Assembly (NCBI RefSeq): GCF_010389155.1
Contig: NC_057767.1
Span: 10,140,533 to 10,204,532 of the forward strand
Reading direction: 5' to 3'
Source: Erigeron canadensis
Taxonomy: Eukaryota; Streptophyta; Magnoliopsida; Asterales; Asteraceae
DNA: 64,000 nt
The position numbers and the translations under genes were made by a program. The notes under the pieces are model-generated. The model had not been told where the DNA came from, did no database searches, and was given only the letters and a program-made list of their open reading frames with translations. This document shows positions 1 to 12,419 of the stretch, piece by piece. The number at the start of each line of letters is the position of its first letter. Positions within the stretch are counted from its first letter, which is position 1.

Positions 1-14
1 ACCAAAATGTCAGC

Positions 15-2466
15 TCATGTGAGTGTTGATCTTCCTTTCGATGGATCAGTCAAGAAATTCACTACTAGCGCTTCTTTCTTAGTATAGATCCCAACCTGCT
101 TGAAAATCTCAAACAGAACATCCCTAACCAAATCATCTCGGTATTTAAAGTCGGCGGGGTCTCTACAGTGTACTACATGCTCCCCAAAAGAATCCAAACA
201 CGCCTTGCAACAAATAAGGCATATCTCATCATTAGGGAATAGAGGGATCATGAGGCGGTATTTTAGGATTGTACGATACTCCACCGGTGACTTATGTTGC
301 CCTAACCCCTCTTTAGAGTGAACAAGTAGAAAATCTTGGGCATGCGGTGTTTGTACACACTTAAAAATGACTTTTTGTCTTATGGTCATGTCAAAGTGTA
401 CCTCCATATCTTCGATAATTTTACTAAAAGTTAAAGGCACCCGCCAATGCATGTTGAGCTTATGCGGGGTGGTCTCCTTGTTAGTGAAACCGCCAAAGTC
501 AAAGCTTGGAATCGTATCAAAAAGACAACCCAAAGCACAAGTATAATCCGAATCCGTACCGCGTAAACCACTGTCCTGTAGAATATGGTCCTTTAGCACC
601 CCAGATTGGGCCCTTGATGCCACAAATGCATAAGATAAAACCTCAACTGCTAAATACAACGCTAAACCCTCAGACCTAATAGGTAAGGAAGCAAGTTGTC
701 ATCGGAGGATTCCAATAAACGGACCCCCGCAAACAACTATGTCCTCAATCGCTCCGCACAATCCTTCGACAAATAAACATGTAGCCTCCTCCATATGAAT
801 AGGTTGGCAGGTCCCCAGGCCAAAGAAAAACTTGGCAATACCCATACATGATTGGAGTAGGAGTAGCTTACTCTGGGTCTCCAAGATTTAGAAGAAGGCA
901 CACCAAATCAACAACATTAGCAGCTTGCTTATTTGCTAACTCACTAATAAAACCCTCATCTCTACTTACAACTCCCCCACGAGACTTCCTACTATCACAA
1001 AAAGGCCAAAATGACTTTGTTTTTTTACATTGAGTTCAAGACCCAAAGATGGGCCCGTTGCCCTAATGATATCCAACACTTTGGTCACCTCCCCTGAATC
1101 TCCAAAGACAATCCGATGCACAAGAGGATGCAGAACAAGTGCGAAAAGAAGTGGTCCAAGCGGGTCTCCTTGTTGAACCCCCGTGGTAGACCAAATATGC
1201 TCATCTCCAATATACAATTTAGCTCTTAACCGGTAGAGGAATTCGACGCACAAGGAAATAGATGAACACTTCAACCTGATCTCATGAAGTAAAGCTGATC
1301 TATCCACCAAATTAAAGGCATTAGAAAATCCACTACAAGCATAGCAAGAGATCAATTAGCGTGGCGATCACTCAATATTCTGTTTACACTATGCAATATG
1401 GCCTCCGAACCACCAGACACCAACTCGAAACTGAAAGTCATTAAGGTACATGGTCACCTCCTCACTAACCCCTTCATAGCAACCTTGGAAACCAAACACC
1501 TCCATATAGTACCAATTGCGATAGGCTGGATCCCGTTATCAGGTTTTAAGAGAGGCGTCAAAGGAGCAGATGTAACGAACTCACCCAAACTAGATGAACA
1601 TCCCCCTCTCCCCCCCCCCCCCATACACACCACAAATTAACCACAATTGTGATGGAATGTAAAAGATTAGTGGCAACTGCCGACTCTTCTCTGCAAAACG
1701 CATCCAAAACGTGTTGTCCTCGTAAACCGTCTGTCCCACACAAAGTTCTCTGCGAAAACGATTTAATGTAACTAAGGAAACTATCAACTGTGGCAACCAA
1801 GGGAGGGTCAGAGTATATGCTCGACATAGTTGGAGGTGGCATACTTGGATGTTTAGCCTTTAATGTCTTCATACAATCATCATTGAAAAGTGCAACACCA
1901 GATGAACATAATACTTTAATTGCAGCAGTAAAGTGGCCGTATGCAACCTTTCGAAGACATTGCCTGATATTGGTGTTGCTAGAAGTTCTTTCCTTATTAA
2001 AATCAACGCCTTTTGAACCCATCGCCCCCAAATTAGAATCATGTTGAATATTTCCAACCAGCGCGACAATTGAGGCTAGAGAACTCATAATAGAATGATG
2101 TTGTAAAGTCTTTCTATTCCCAGACCTGTTTTCTTGCCTCCCTTTAGGTCTAACCACCTGCAAAGTGCAACGGGGAAGAAGCAACAACCTTACCCAAGCG
2201 TCAACAAAATCCGGTTGGGTAACCACCTTATCGAGAGTAGTTTTGAACGTGTGTGAAAAGACCAAATGACAACTATGTGGGATGCTTTTGCCAGTAACAA
2301 TAGGCACTTTAAAAACCCGATCAAGAAGAGTCAAATCCAATACGGGAGAATCATGAACTTTCGGCTCGACGCTTAAGATAGAAGGCTTCAAAATCCCGAT
2401 AATGTGTCCACGCATGTCATGACCAATAAACCGGACAAGACCATTAGGGTGATGACATGGGCGCAT
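15..2466 (-). pseudogene. Degenerate reverse transcriptase (non-LTR-like)
   Basis: Four consecutive minus-strand reading pieces (2466-1558, 1355-966, 884-699, 659-15) give one broken reverse-transcriptase-like protein. The 1355-966 piece carries a finger/palm segment with FSNAFNLVDR and the hallmark QQGDPLGPLLF. The last piece ends in a Cys/His-rich tail (CLICC.ACLDSFGEHVVHC) followed by DPSKGRSTL, as in plant reverse-transcriptase-domain proteins of the RVT_1 type. The YxDD catalytic box expected about 15-20 residues after LHPLVHRI is absent: the text jumps straight to FGDSGEVTKVLDI, so the active site looks deleted. Frames change at least three times. No poly-A tail or TSD was found. It is a dead relic, not a gene. 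Confidence 0.75.
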
Positions 2467-3737
2467 GTATGCTCATGCAATTCCCATACAACCATTAACC
2501 AAAGACATTTAAAGTTTCTTCAACTCCCATAAACAACCCAAGGTCTATGGAAATAGCCTCTCGCAACACCCTTTTCCGTTCATCACAGGAGAGGTGCAAC
2601 ATTTTGAGATGAAAAATTAACCGCGAAATCCCTTTTCTACCCACTTCACCATCCAGGCAACAATTGAACGAACGAATTGGGCATGGTCAAGTGCGTTGGA
2701 AGATGAAGTGGACGCCATAAAACTGTTCAAATATAGCTATTTCTCAGGTGAAACACCATTTTTAAGTAAAATGGCCCTAGAAATTAAGGTGACATTTCAA
2801 CAAACAGTTGGCGTGCACCAAAACTATTTAAGCAATTTAAAGTGTCTTGGAAACTAGGTAGTAAGGAGAAGATGATGCTGGTAAGATCTATATAATAAAA
2901 ACTATTTTGTTATTGATTATTATTATTATATTATTATACTGATTATAATAAATTTATTATTAAGATATGATTAGTGGGATGCATACTTGCAATTGTGCTG
3001 CCATATGAGACAACCGCAAAATGAAATCATGATATTAAGTTGTTTGAGAACGGTGAATGGAATTTGGTGGGTGATAAATTTTGGAGCAGCAACGAATTTT
3101 TAGTTGATAATTACATGCCTTTTGCTAATGCAGAAATCACATTGTTACGGTAGAAATCACATCGTTACAGTAGATACTAAGAATGTCAATACCTTCATAA
3201 ATCATAATATAACTGAACGGACATTTTATCTTTTATAACTAGTATATCTTATTGATTATAATCACTTACAAGATGGTCTAATGTTTATCGTTGTTCAAAT
3301 CTCGTTAGATAAATTATTGGAGAAAGGTTTAAAAAGGTCGCACGAGTAGTGGGCCGCGAACATGAAAACAATTGTTTATACATGTTAAAAATATGGACCA
3401 CACTGCATTCACAGTTTCACACATAAAAAACATGTTAATTTTAGATGTGATTCATAGGGTAGTAGAACGAAAATTTCTGTATTTATATTTGGATCGTTTT
3501 TTCCAGACTAATTAGAGGCTTAGAGCTAAGTTACCAATAATTCAAATCATTCTTAACCACTTAAAATTGACGTACAAGTGGTCCATATTCTGATATTCTC
3601 CATCTTAAAGGTCGTACGTAATTATTTACGTAAGAGGGCTCCTAATGGAGCATGTCACTCTCTCCATTTAAAAACTATATTAAGTAAGGGCAAGTAAAGA
3701 CATTTTTATAAAAATCATTGGTTTTGGAGATAGTCTT
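2467..3737. other. Noncoding AT-rich spacer
   Basis: No gene is visible. About 2500-2710 may be the decayed upstream part of the reverse-transcriptase relic (an ERKRVLREAISIDLGLF-like stretch on the minus strand). The rest is AT-rich with no recognisable motif. Confidence 0.5.
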
Positions 3738-3910
3738 AGGCTGCATTTGATAACACAGAATCATTTATTGCTGAATGATTCTAAAGCCTAATTGGTTTAA
3801 AAATGTTGAATGGATATAAATTTGAATAAAAATAATATGTTTGATATCTGTTCTAATTTGACATTCTGAATAAATAAAATTACCATTCTAACCTTTGATC
3901 ATGAATATTG

Positions 3911-3911
3911 A

Positions 3912-3943
<32 letters not shown>

Positions 3944-3972
3944 TAACAATAATAATAATAATAATAATAATA
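3911..3972. repeat. (AAT)n microsatellite
   Basis: About twenty AAT units, with two AAC interruptions near the middle. Confidence 0.95.
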
Positions 3973-4070
3973 TACAAGTAAAGTACGATAATTTATTACA
4001 ATTACTATAATATATCTACAAATTATTGCTCTGCTCGTTTAATTGGAGTCGAATGGTAAATAATATAATA

Positions 4071-5439
4071 CTAGATTTTAGACCCGTGTCAAATACACGA
4101 GTTTTACAACATTATCAATATAAGAATTAGTGTATGAAACATAATACTTATAATGTCTTTCAAAAAAAGTAACTTTATTTTAGATAGTCATGGTTCTTAA
4201 GAACAATAAAAGTAGCAGTTGTTCGTGGGATTTCAATGATATCGTGTGTTATGATTTTATTTGTACGGTTCGGTTTATATAAGAAAAATATGTATCTTAA
4301 ATACTAATAACAACAATGGTTATGCTAATTATAGTTGATTACAATTACTAATAAAAACAATATTATAATTAGTTTGATCACAATTGGATAAGATGTTGAG
4401 AATTTTACCTTCTTGTGTTTATGTAGATAATTGTTTCTGTATATACGAAGGAGATTAGTTTAATTCGTATTAATCTAAATGTTGTAACCTTTCTAACTTT
4501 TAGCTATATTTTGTTATTAGATAAATACAATAAAGTATTAATTAATTTTAAAATGGATTAAATTGTAAATTGTTGATAAGAAAACTAAAAATTATACAAT
4601 TAATTATTGTTTAATTGTGTTTAAGTATAAATTGGTGATAAACAATTAAAAATTATAAATCGATTTAGACATATTGATCTAACTAATTGTAGATGAAGTA
4701 TATAATATACTCTAAATAAATATAATATATAAACAGTGCTATTCATATAGAATTTAATATAGTTATATTTATCTAGATAGTTATATATTTAATTAGTTTT
4801 GTAGTTGTATTAATCTAGAATTTTTTTTTTATCGGTATTTAGTTTTAGTTACGTTTGAAATAACATAAATATTTAATATAGTTGTAGTTGTATTAATCTA
4901 GCTAGAGTTTTCTTTTATCGGCATTCCATTTTAGATAAATAATAATAATATAAGGTAATTCTAATACATTTAATTAAGTCACATGTTTAATTTGATAATT
5001 TAGACAAATTGAGAATTGTGATTGGTCAATTGATATTTGGTCAGTTGTCTTTTAGTATATATAAGATTAAGATTAAAATTAAGATAAGATAAGATTAAAA
5101 TTAAAATTTTACAATTACTACTAAAATCTTAATATATTTACAATAATTTTAATTTATTTTTATACAATTAATTTTATATATATGATAAAACATATTATTG
5201 GATATATATTAGCTATTATTTTATTGAATAAATATTAGCTATTATTTTATCGGATATATAGAAGCTATTATTATTTATTTATTATATTAAAACTGTTGAG
5301 TAAAAAGTGTAAATTTGTGATGGAAAACAAAAAAGTGTAAATTAAAGTCAAAATTGAAAAAAAAGTCAACTTTAAGAAATCGAGAGCTGTGATTGGTCAA
5401 TAAGTTATCAAAGCAACTGTGTTTTAGTATAATAAAAGA
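4071..5439 (-). mobile_element. Non-autonomous Helitron
   Basis: Read on the minus strand, the element starts with TCTTTTATTATACT after an A (position 5440) and ends with CTAG (4074-4071) followed by a T (4070). This is the A|TC...CTRR|T arrangement of Helitrons. Seven bases before the CTAG is a hairpin with arms ACCCGTG (4082-4088) and CACGAGT (4096-4102), one mismatch. There is no coding capacity for Rep/helicase. A second, related 5' end (TCTTATATATACTAAAAG) lies inside at 5066, again preceded by A, and shares the following CAATTGACCAATCACA-like text. Confidence 0.7.
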
Positions 5440-5966
5440 TACTCAAGTCAATGGTAGAACAAATAATAAAAATAAATAAAAAAATAAATCCTTAACAAAT
5501 AAATTATGTGGGTAACTTTAATCAGTGGAAGCACTTTGAATACCCAACCAAGAAGTAATTGAAATGAAGGAGCTTTTTTGTTTTGTGAATTTGTAAATCC
5601 AAAATTTGGAACTTGAGATGACAGAAGCCAGTGAATCGATTTTCATATTATCCCCCTTTAATCTAGTGAAACAACAAACTTCATATGTTATTGAATCTCT
5701 GTGGAATATAGGAGGAGGTAAAATAGAGTGGCAGAGATGGGCGTGATGTGAAGAAGATAAAAGGGGCAGGAGTGTTCATGATAAAGAAAGGGTAATAAGG
5801 TAAACCAAGTAAACTAAATGGTTAAGGGAGGGTTTAGATATGAAATCATTCAGAATATATTTTTTTCTCGTTCAGCATTCAGATGTCATATGAAACATAT
5901 CAAATGCTGACCGATTCAACACTTAGTGCTAAACCATTCCATTCGGATGCAATCAAACACACCCTT

Positions 5967-6439
5967 ATTGTTGGTAATAACATGTTAGTTTGAAATCAGT
6001 TTTAAAAGTGATGACATGGAGCTGTTGTGACAAAAGTGACGAGCATACATACGTCGCCACTGAAGGTTCTCTGATTACTAATTCGGAGTGTCCCAATGGA
6101 CTTAGGTAGATTCGCATTTTAGAAGTGTGATACATCGATCGTACACGAGTATACATATTGAGCATATGGCACCAACTTTGCCTCGGCTAGGTGTACGTTC
6201 AGTTAAAATGTGAAAACCGAGACATATTTCTTCTTTTTCAATGCGGACATTCATTATAAAACGACCCAAATCAGGCAGCGAATAAGACACATTTTTAATT
6301 AAGACAACAAAAAACACATGTTATCAATTACCCAACTATTCTATATATACCCATTATTCAAACATGAACAATTCATCAACTTAAACATTATATATACTTC
6401 ACTATTCATATCCTTATACACAAAATACAGATTCCAATC
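5967..6439. other. Upstream region of SABATH gene 1
   Basis: No coding signal. The last 130 bases are AT-rich leader-like sequence; TATATATAC-type stretches about 50-100 bases before the ATG could serve as a TATA box, but none is distinctive. Confidence 0.4.
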
Positions 6440-8799
6440 ATGCAAGTTTTTCACATGAACAAAGGGGAAGGGGAGACTAGCTATGCCAAAAACTCTCTGC
6501 TTCAGGTAATTATTGTCAACGAGTTAAACATCTTAATTAAAAATTAAATATCAATAATTAAGTAGTTCTACATCATCATAAAACTTACATGAAAAGTTTA
6601 ATTGCAGAAGAAGATAATCCTAATTGGTACTCGCGCTGTTAAAACTGCCATTTATAACATCTTAACAGAGTTGCGACCCGATAGCATGGGTGTCGCAGAC
6701 CTTGGGTGTTCATCTGGACCCAACTCCTTGACAGTGATTTCTAAAATAATCCACATCGTGGATGCCGCTTGCCATCAACTCCATCAACCTGTACCTGAAC
6801 TAAAGTTGTTTTTGAACGATCTCCCTGGCAATGACTTCAACGATGTGTTCAAGTCATTGCCAGAGCTTTATGATAAAGTGAAAAATGATTACGGCATTGA
6901 AGGCTGTTATATTTGCGGCTTACCTGGCTCGTTTTATGGCAGGTTGTTTCCCACAAATAGTCTCCATTTTGTTCATTCTTCTTCCAGCCTCCACTGGCTC
7001 TCTCAGGTTTGTGTTAAGTTTTACATATTTAAGATTGTGGATTAATTTTAAGTCCTATTTGGTACAAATAAATTTGCCAATAATTATGGTTTTGTTGATC
7101 CATATATATTTAGAAAAATCTTACACTAATTTAGAAAGATAACCAAAATACGATGTATATGAATTGAATGAGACACCATACAAAAATACCTAAATTTGTC
7201 AACACACATGGTAGCAGAGTTAATAAAGGACCACGTTTAAAAACAACAAAAAATATGACATGGTAAGCTGTCACAACCACTTCAATTAATTTCCATGGAA
7301 CAAGATCGTACAATAATACAATGCTAATTACCAACTTTATTAGAGCTATAGGTGTGGACGTGTGGTGACAAACCACACTCATTAAAGTTGTGAATAGAAT
7401 TACACCGAAACCACATACAATCATATTTTCTCACAATGTAGGGTCACACATATACCTAATAAGTAGAAAATAAAACAGAGACATAAACACAAACCTAGGA
7501 GGTAAACATCGAATTGGGGCCACCATGACCAAAAACACGAAAACATTGCTAGCAATAAAAGCGGCTATACTTGTTCCTTGCTCGATTTTGCCTAGCTTAA
7601 CCACGAGCCCACGCAAACGTGTGAGACTCGTGGTAGAGGGTTTATGTTACAAGCAACTAGTCTTCTCCCCTTTTCTATTTTTCTCTCGAATGGTGATAAA
7701 AAAAAAAAAAAGTTGTGGGTACTAGGCTAATGTTGATTAGTGGCGGGTTGAAAGTGTTGTGCAAAATTAATGGTTGAGAAGTAGTTAGAAAGGTTTTTCT
7801 AATGCGACACTGAATAGTACTAATGGTTATACACCCCATTGTGAATAACAATGGTGTTGTAACCACTGTCATATACTCATATTGATAAGCTGAACAAATT
7901 TGTTATATGTAAATACTTACTAATCATGTAGATATTGTAATATATAAATAGGTATCAAGTATAAATTAGAGATTGTAATATTTGAAGTGGTATCAAAAAC
8001 AAATAAGAGAGTGTATTATTAGAATATGTATCTAGAATAATATAGAGATTCTAATATTATTTGAACAGGTACCCCTGGGATTGGAACCGAAGGTTGGCAC
8101 TCACCTAAACAAAGAGAAAATATACATATCAAAGAGAAGCTCCATAAGTGTCATAGAAGCTTACCAACAACAATTCCATAAGGACTTCTCATTGTTTTTG
8201 AGGTCGCGTGCAAAGGAAATGGTTGTGAAAGGACGGATGGTCTTGTCATTCATGGGCCGGCGATCCCCTGACCCTTGTGCGGACGAGGCTTGTTACCAGT
8301 GGGAACTTTTAGGACGTGCCATAATGAGCATGGCAATAGATGTGTGTACATTTGTATATCTTTAACATAGATGAACATACAAAATCTCAGAGTTTTAAGT
8401 TTTGGAGTAGTTAATTAACAGGTATTACTATATGTGTCGTTGTAGGGACTTGTTGAAAAGGAAAAGATCGATTCATTTAACGCCCCTTATTATGCACCAA
8501 GCCCGGAAGAAGTGCAACTTGAAGTGGAGAAAGAAGGATCATTCATAGTAAGTGGTGTTGAGGCATTTGAGATACAATGGGATGGTGGTGATTCAAATGG
8601 CCTCAAAGACTCCAGCGGTAATCGTGTGGCTAAAACCATTCGAGCCGTAGTGGAGCCAATGTTAGAGAGTCATTTTCATTTTGGTCCAACACTGATGGAA
8701 GAGTTGTTCCGTAGATATGCTAATATCATTGATGATTGCTTCTCAAAAAGAACATTAAAGTATACTAACTTGGTTATTTCTTTCATCAAAAGGGGCTGA
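6440..8799 (+). CDS. SABATH carboxyl methyltransferase, copy 1
   Basis: SAM-dependent methyltransferase that makes methyl esters of small carboxylic acids (salicylate/jasmonate/benzoate class), presumably cytosolic. Exons 6440-6505, 6608-7006, 8069-8341 and 8446-8799 join with GT-AG borders in one frame to 363 aa, a normal family length. The N-terminus [15 protein letters not shown] is the family's substrate/SAM-binding start. Motif [13 protein letters not shown] has Asp53; LNDLPGNDF has Asp93-Leu94; [12 protein letters not shown] has Ser130-Phe131; the acid-pocket segment [12 protein letters not shown] has His151-Trp152, where salicylate-specific enzymes have Met-Trp. The C-terminus ends in FIKRG. 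Compared with copy 2 it lacks one codon at Glu120-Gly121 and has Cys125 for Ser. The exact substrate cannot be called. Intron 2 (about 1.06 kb) holds no recognised element. Confidence 0.88.
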
Positions 8800-9152
8800 T
8801 ATGTTCAGTCAAAGTGTATTCATGTAACCTTCTTTATCTACCTTATAAGTTTTCAAATATGAAAGTCATTTATATTGGTATACTGATAGTCTGGTAAATA
8901 TGTTCCTCCTGTAAACATATTTTATATTCTAAGGGGAATTACACTCACCTGTTTTTTAGTACAAATAGAGATGCTTTTGGTTTTATATGAAGCTAATTTT
9001 CGTTGGTTAATCCAATCTGTTCATCAACATGTTCTGCTGTTTGGATAAGAAATCTAACTTTCTGATAAATGTAATATACCAGCAGATTCTTTTCACTCTG
9101 GAAACCCTTTTCATATCAATGCACCTCATATCAACCTTTAGATAGATGCAAC
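8800..9152. other. 3' flank of SABATH gene 1
   Basis: Probable 3' UTR and spacer. The segment around 8860-9000 is alignable in part to the tandem unit downstream of the SABATH relic (17.2 kb), showing shared ancestry of the flanks. Confidence 0.5.
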
Positions 9153-10160
9153 TAGAGATGGCAACGAGGTGGGGATTGCCAGGGATCCCATTCCCCATCC
9201 CCATACCCGATTGTAGCTTGTAATCCCCGTCCCGATCCCCGTCCCCGTCCCTGACGGGGAATTAAGTTGCATCCCCATACCCGTCCCCATCGGGTATGGG
9301 GATCCCCATTGGGTAGTCGGGGATATAAAAAAAATTTCCGATCTTACAAATAAGCAAAAATGCCTAGATTCATCGACAAACAAACGGCTAAATCCAATAA
9401 TGTAATACAAATGTCTAAATTCAGCAACAAAGGAGGTAATCCAAGGTACGAGTTTAAAAAAAACGTCTAAATCCAACAACATCCTAACACAAATTCAAAA
9501 AAAAAAAAATTAAAAAAAATCTTCAAATCCATGTTCACCATCCATCAGCAACGAATTGTCCACAAAGAATGAAGCTGCAGTGATAGTTTCCAACTGCAAG
9601 AATTCAAAATAAACACATGATTGTTATTCCATTGGGTTTCTCATGAGTTTACTATACACAGAAAGAAATGACAGAGCACTTACAAACATAGCACAAACTC
9701 ATGTCACACTTTTAAAGTGAACTTAGAATTTAGATACACTGTAATAAATAAACGCCTATAGTATGTGATTTTTAATGTATACAATCAATGAGCCAAGTTT
9801 AAAGAAATATGATCAACCATAAATAAATAAAAATGGCTGCAAAGCTACCTTCAACAATCATCTTCGGGGTCCATATCATCATAAAATGTATCATAGTTAT
9901 CAGATGTAAATGATTTACCATCATCTATACATTGATAAAAAGATGTTAGTCAACAAGTTCTTAGACTTATATATAATCAAATACTAGATTTAGTAAATAT
10001 AAGTACTAATTACCTTCATTAATAACTTCCCACAACCAACTCTGAGCACACATCAAAGCTTCGATTGTATTCGGATGAAGTCGGCTGCGATGTGGACTAA
10101 TAAGTCGTCCACTAGTACTAAATGCAGATTCTGAAGCCACGGTAGAGACGGGAATAATTT
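9153..10160 (-). pseudogene. hAT transposase 3' relic with element end
   Basis: The minus strand from about 10160 encodes the typical hAT C-terminal dimerisation segment (VASESAFSTSGRLISPHRS, then LMCAQSWLWEVINEG) and splices near 10014 to a short last exon ending in MDPEDDC and a stop at 9851-9853. The left border TAGAGATGGCAA at 9153 matches an Ac/Tam3-type terminus. Just inside it, 9165-9320 is packed with CCCCATCCC/GGGGAT subterminal repeats. The 5' two thirds of the gene (BED finger, catalytic core) are missing, so this is a truncated autonomous-type element. An 8-bp TSD partner was not found. Confidence 0.75.
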
Positions 10161-10317
10161 CTTATTTTACTAGTCCACAAACATGTAATATAGTAACATA
10201 AAAGCTTCGCAAAACATCCAAAATATCCTCAAACAGATATTATGACGATAACAAATACTCATAAGTCTCACAACGTACTGCAAATAATATCAAAAGTTCA
10301 GAACCAGCCAAGCAAGC
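10161..10317 (-). other. Probable 3' UTR of the rpS9 copy
   Basis: AT-rich sequence directly after the rpS9 stop; contains AATATC/AATAAT words but no certain polyadenylation signal. Confidence 0.4.
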
Positions 10318-10448
10318 TCATTCTTCATTGTCGTCTTCAGCATCCCCGCCAGCAGCCTTCTTTGCAACTGTCTTTTGGTTCTTTCGTTTCACTCTTCCAG
10401 GACAACCACCACCAAATGGACTAGTGAGTGAGAAATCGATATGCTTTT

Positions 10449-10991
10449 TGTTGGGGAAAATTCGTGAATAACGAACAGATGACCGGATATAATCAAACTC
10501 TGAAAGGCGTGTAATCACTTTCAGATTGAATCAATTTGGCGGTTCACCCAAACTATTCAATCGGATACAATTCAGAGAATTAAGAACGTTCTCTGTGTTT
10601 ATTATTTGAGAGAAAAGAACCAAAAAGAAAGAAGAAAAGAGAATGACCAGAAATCTTATTACGGGGTGTATAAATCCACCAAAACGGCAGTTATTTGCAA
10701 GGTTTCGAAATTGCCATTTTTAGTCCCTCAAGTTCCGAAAATTTAATTTTCGGAGGGATTTTTACTATAGCAATTTAATGGAAATAAAAAATTTTACTAT
10801 AGCTCGACCCCAGCCAGGGGTTGCCGCCCCTTGGACCCCGCTCATAGGGGCGCTGCCCCCGGACCCCCGTACCCCCTAAGGTCATAATAAATTCAAATAT
10901 GCGTGCACTCCGCACCATCAATCCTATATGATGTATTATTATGACAATACTGATCAAACAAGTTAACCCAATTACACAAAAATATCCAACA
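10449..10991. mobile_element. Solo LTR in rpS9 exon 3
   Basis: A 543-bp sequence begins TGTTGGGGAAAATTC and ends ATATCCAACA, so TGTTGG/CCAACA terminal inverted ends. It is flanked by identical 5-bp direct repeats CTTTT (10444-10448 and 10992-10996). Removing it and one CTTTT restores the rpS9 reading ...DSKK|HIDF. No internal retroelement sequence is present, so it is a solo LTR left by LTR-LTR recombination. The GC-rich stretch 10800-10880 contrasts with the AT-rich rest. Probably Copia type. Confidence 0.9.
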
Positions 10992-11053
10992 CTTTTTGCT
11001 GTCCACCCTCACCATGAAGGATGGCACATTGACCACCTGCCTTCCAACCTTGC

Positions 11054-11327
11054 AACCCAACAACAGATCATGGTGTTAAATCACTCAAAAAAAAATGTTG
11101 GAACAACAGAAGTTTATTAATAAGGCATCCAGCGGCAAGGCGTTAGATTCCAAAAAGGTACAATTACAAGAAATCTAGATAAACATTTTCAAAAAAAACA
11201 CAAGACTATTTGAAACTACTTTCCAACTGCTGACAGATTTCATAAGTACTACCAAAATGAGTAACCATAACTAATATCAAAAACTATATCAATAACTAAG
11301 CAAAAAGATTCTGAATTAAAAAAGTAC
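11054..11327. other. rpS9 intron 2
   Basis: Spacer between rpS9 exons 2 and 3; no other feature visible. Confidence 0.6.
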
Positions 11328-11984
11328 TTGATGAGAACACGGGCATGGTGAATAGAGTTGGCCATAGCAGTTTTAAAAACAAGTGTCTGAAGACGACGTT
11401 CCAAAAAGTTTTCAACATTAAGGGCCAGGACATAATCAAGTTTGTTCTGACTTTCATCCAAAAGACCATATCGTTTCATTCTCCTCATAAGTGCTTCTCC
11501 TTCAAAGATCCTACGGGGGTCCTTCTTATCAAGGGTCAAAAGCATTCTTGCAGCATTACGAACGCGGCTAAGAAAATACTGAATCCTCCATAGCTCCCTT
11601 TTGCCTCGAAGACCATACTCTCCAATAGGTTTCAACTCACCATCCAAACGTTCCTTCTCATAAGGACAACGTGGCTTCTTAAATGTCTTACCATCTAATT
11701 TATTAAACCACATTTTAACAACCAAGTGTGATCATTATAGAACAACAAAAAACTATAAGATTCCAATCAACAAATAAATCGCAGTTAATAACAACAAAAA
11801 ATGCGGAAATGAAAAAAATAAGCACTTATTTATGTGCTAAAACATAAGTCATTAACAGATCAATATATAGATATAGATATATAAATGAATGTATGTATGA
11901 ATTGATAAGAAAGAGGAATTTTGTGTGCGGACACGACATTTTTCAAGACGTATGGTGTAACTACGAACCATTGCTTTTGAATTT

Positions 11985-12125
11985 GTAAATATACGAAAAC
12001 CGGAGTCTAAGACACTGGTCTTGTGTTTTGAGGGCAAAGTTGGTGTCTAAGACACCGGTTTTATGTTAGGTGTCACTTTTCCATACAAAGCCGGTGTCTT
12101 AGACACCGGTCTTCTAATCTTACTT
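11985..12125. repeat. GTCTAAGACACCGG subterminal repeats (left TIR)
   Basis: Several copies of the near-palindrome CCGGTGTCTWAGACACCGG occur here and again, inverted, at 14838-15055 in the right arm. Subterminal palindromic arrays are typical transposase-binding sites in DNA transposons, but that role is inferred. Confidence 0.7.
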
Positions 12126-12419
12126 TCAAAGTCGGTTTCCAAGAGTCTGGTTTCCTCGTTTCCTTCTCAACGGGGTTTTAAAAAACTGTTTATTTTTAAA
12201 AGGTAGCATGCGACCTGAAGAGTGCTTATGCATGTTTAATTTAATCTAATGAGTTTGTATATATATTGAAGAGTAAGAGTATGACACATTTATACATATT
12301 ATTATTATGGTCATGTTATATTTTTTATATCGATGATTTTTGTAAGCATTTTATTTAAAAACATAGAAATCATAAAAGTTACACATTTTATTTAAAAACA
12401 TATAAATCATACATTTTAT

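Larger units (their letters stand above)
3738..5966. mobile_element. Possible hAT-like element, imperfect terminal repeats
   Basis: The left end (AGGCTGCATTTGAT) and the reverse complement of the right end (AAGGGTGTGTTTGAT) resemble each other. The subterminal regions share words such as TTTGATAT and TTGAAT/TTCAAC. No matching 8-bp TSD was found. The interior has been invaded by a Helitron. Low confidence. Confidence 0.3.

Noticed and set aside
3738..5966. Calling the 3.7-6.0 kb region a confirmed hAT element
   Set aside because: Terminal similarity is imperfect and no 8-bp target duplication could be matched; kept only at low confidence.
7131..7872. Several 60-97-codon frames in SABATH 1 intron 2
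   Set aside because: Hydrophobic low-information translations of AT-rich intron DNA on both strands.
9138..9482. Gly/Met/Pro-rich minus-strand frame
   Set aside because: Comes from the CCCCATCCC subterminal repeats of the hAT relic; not a protein.
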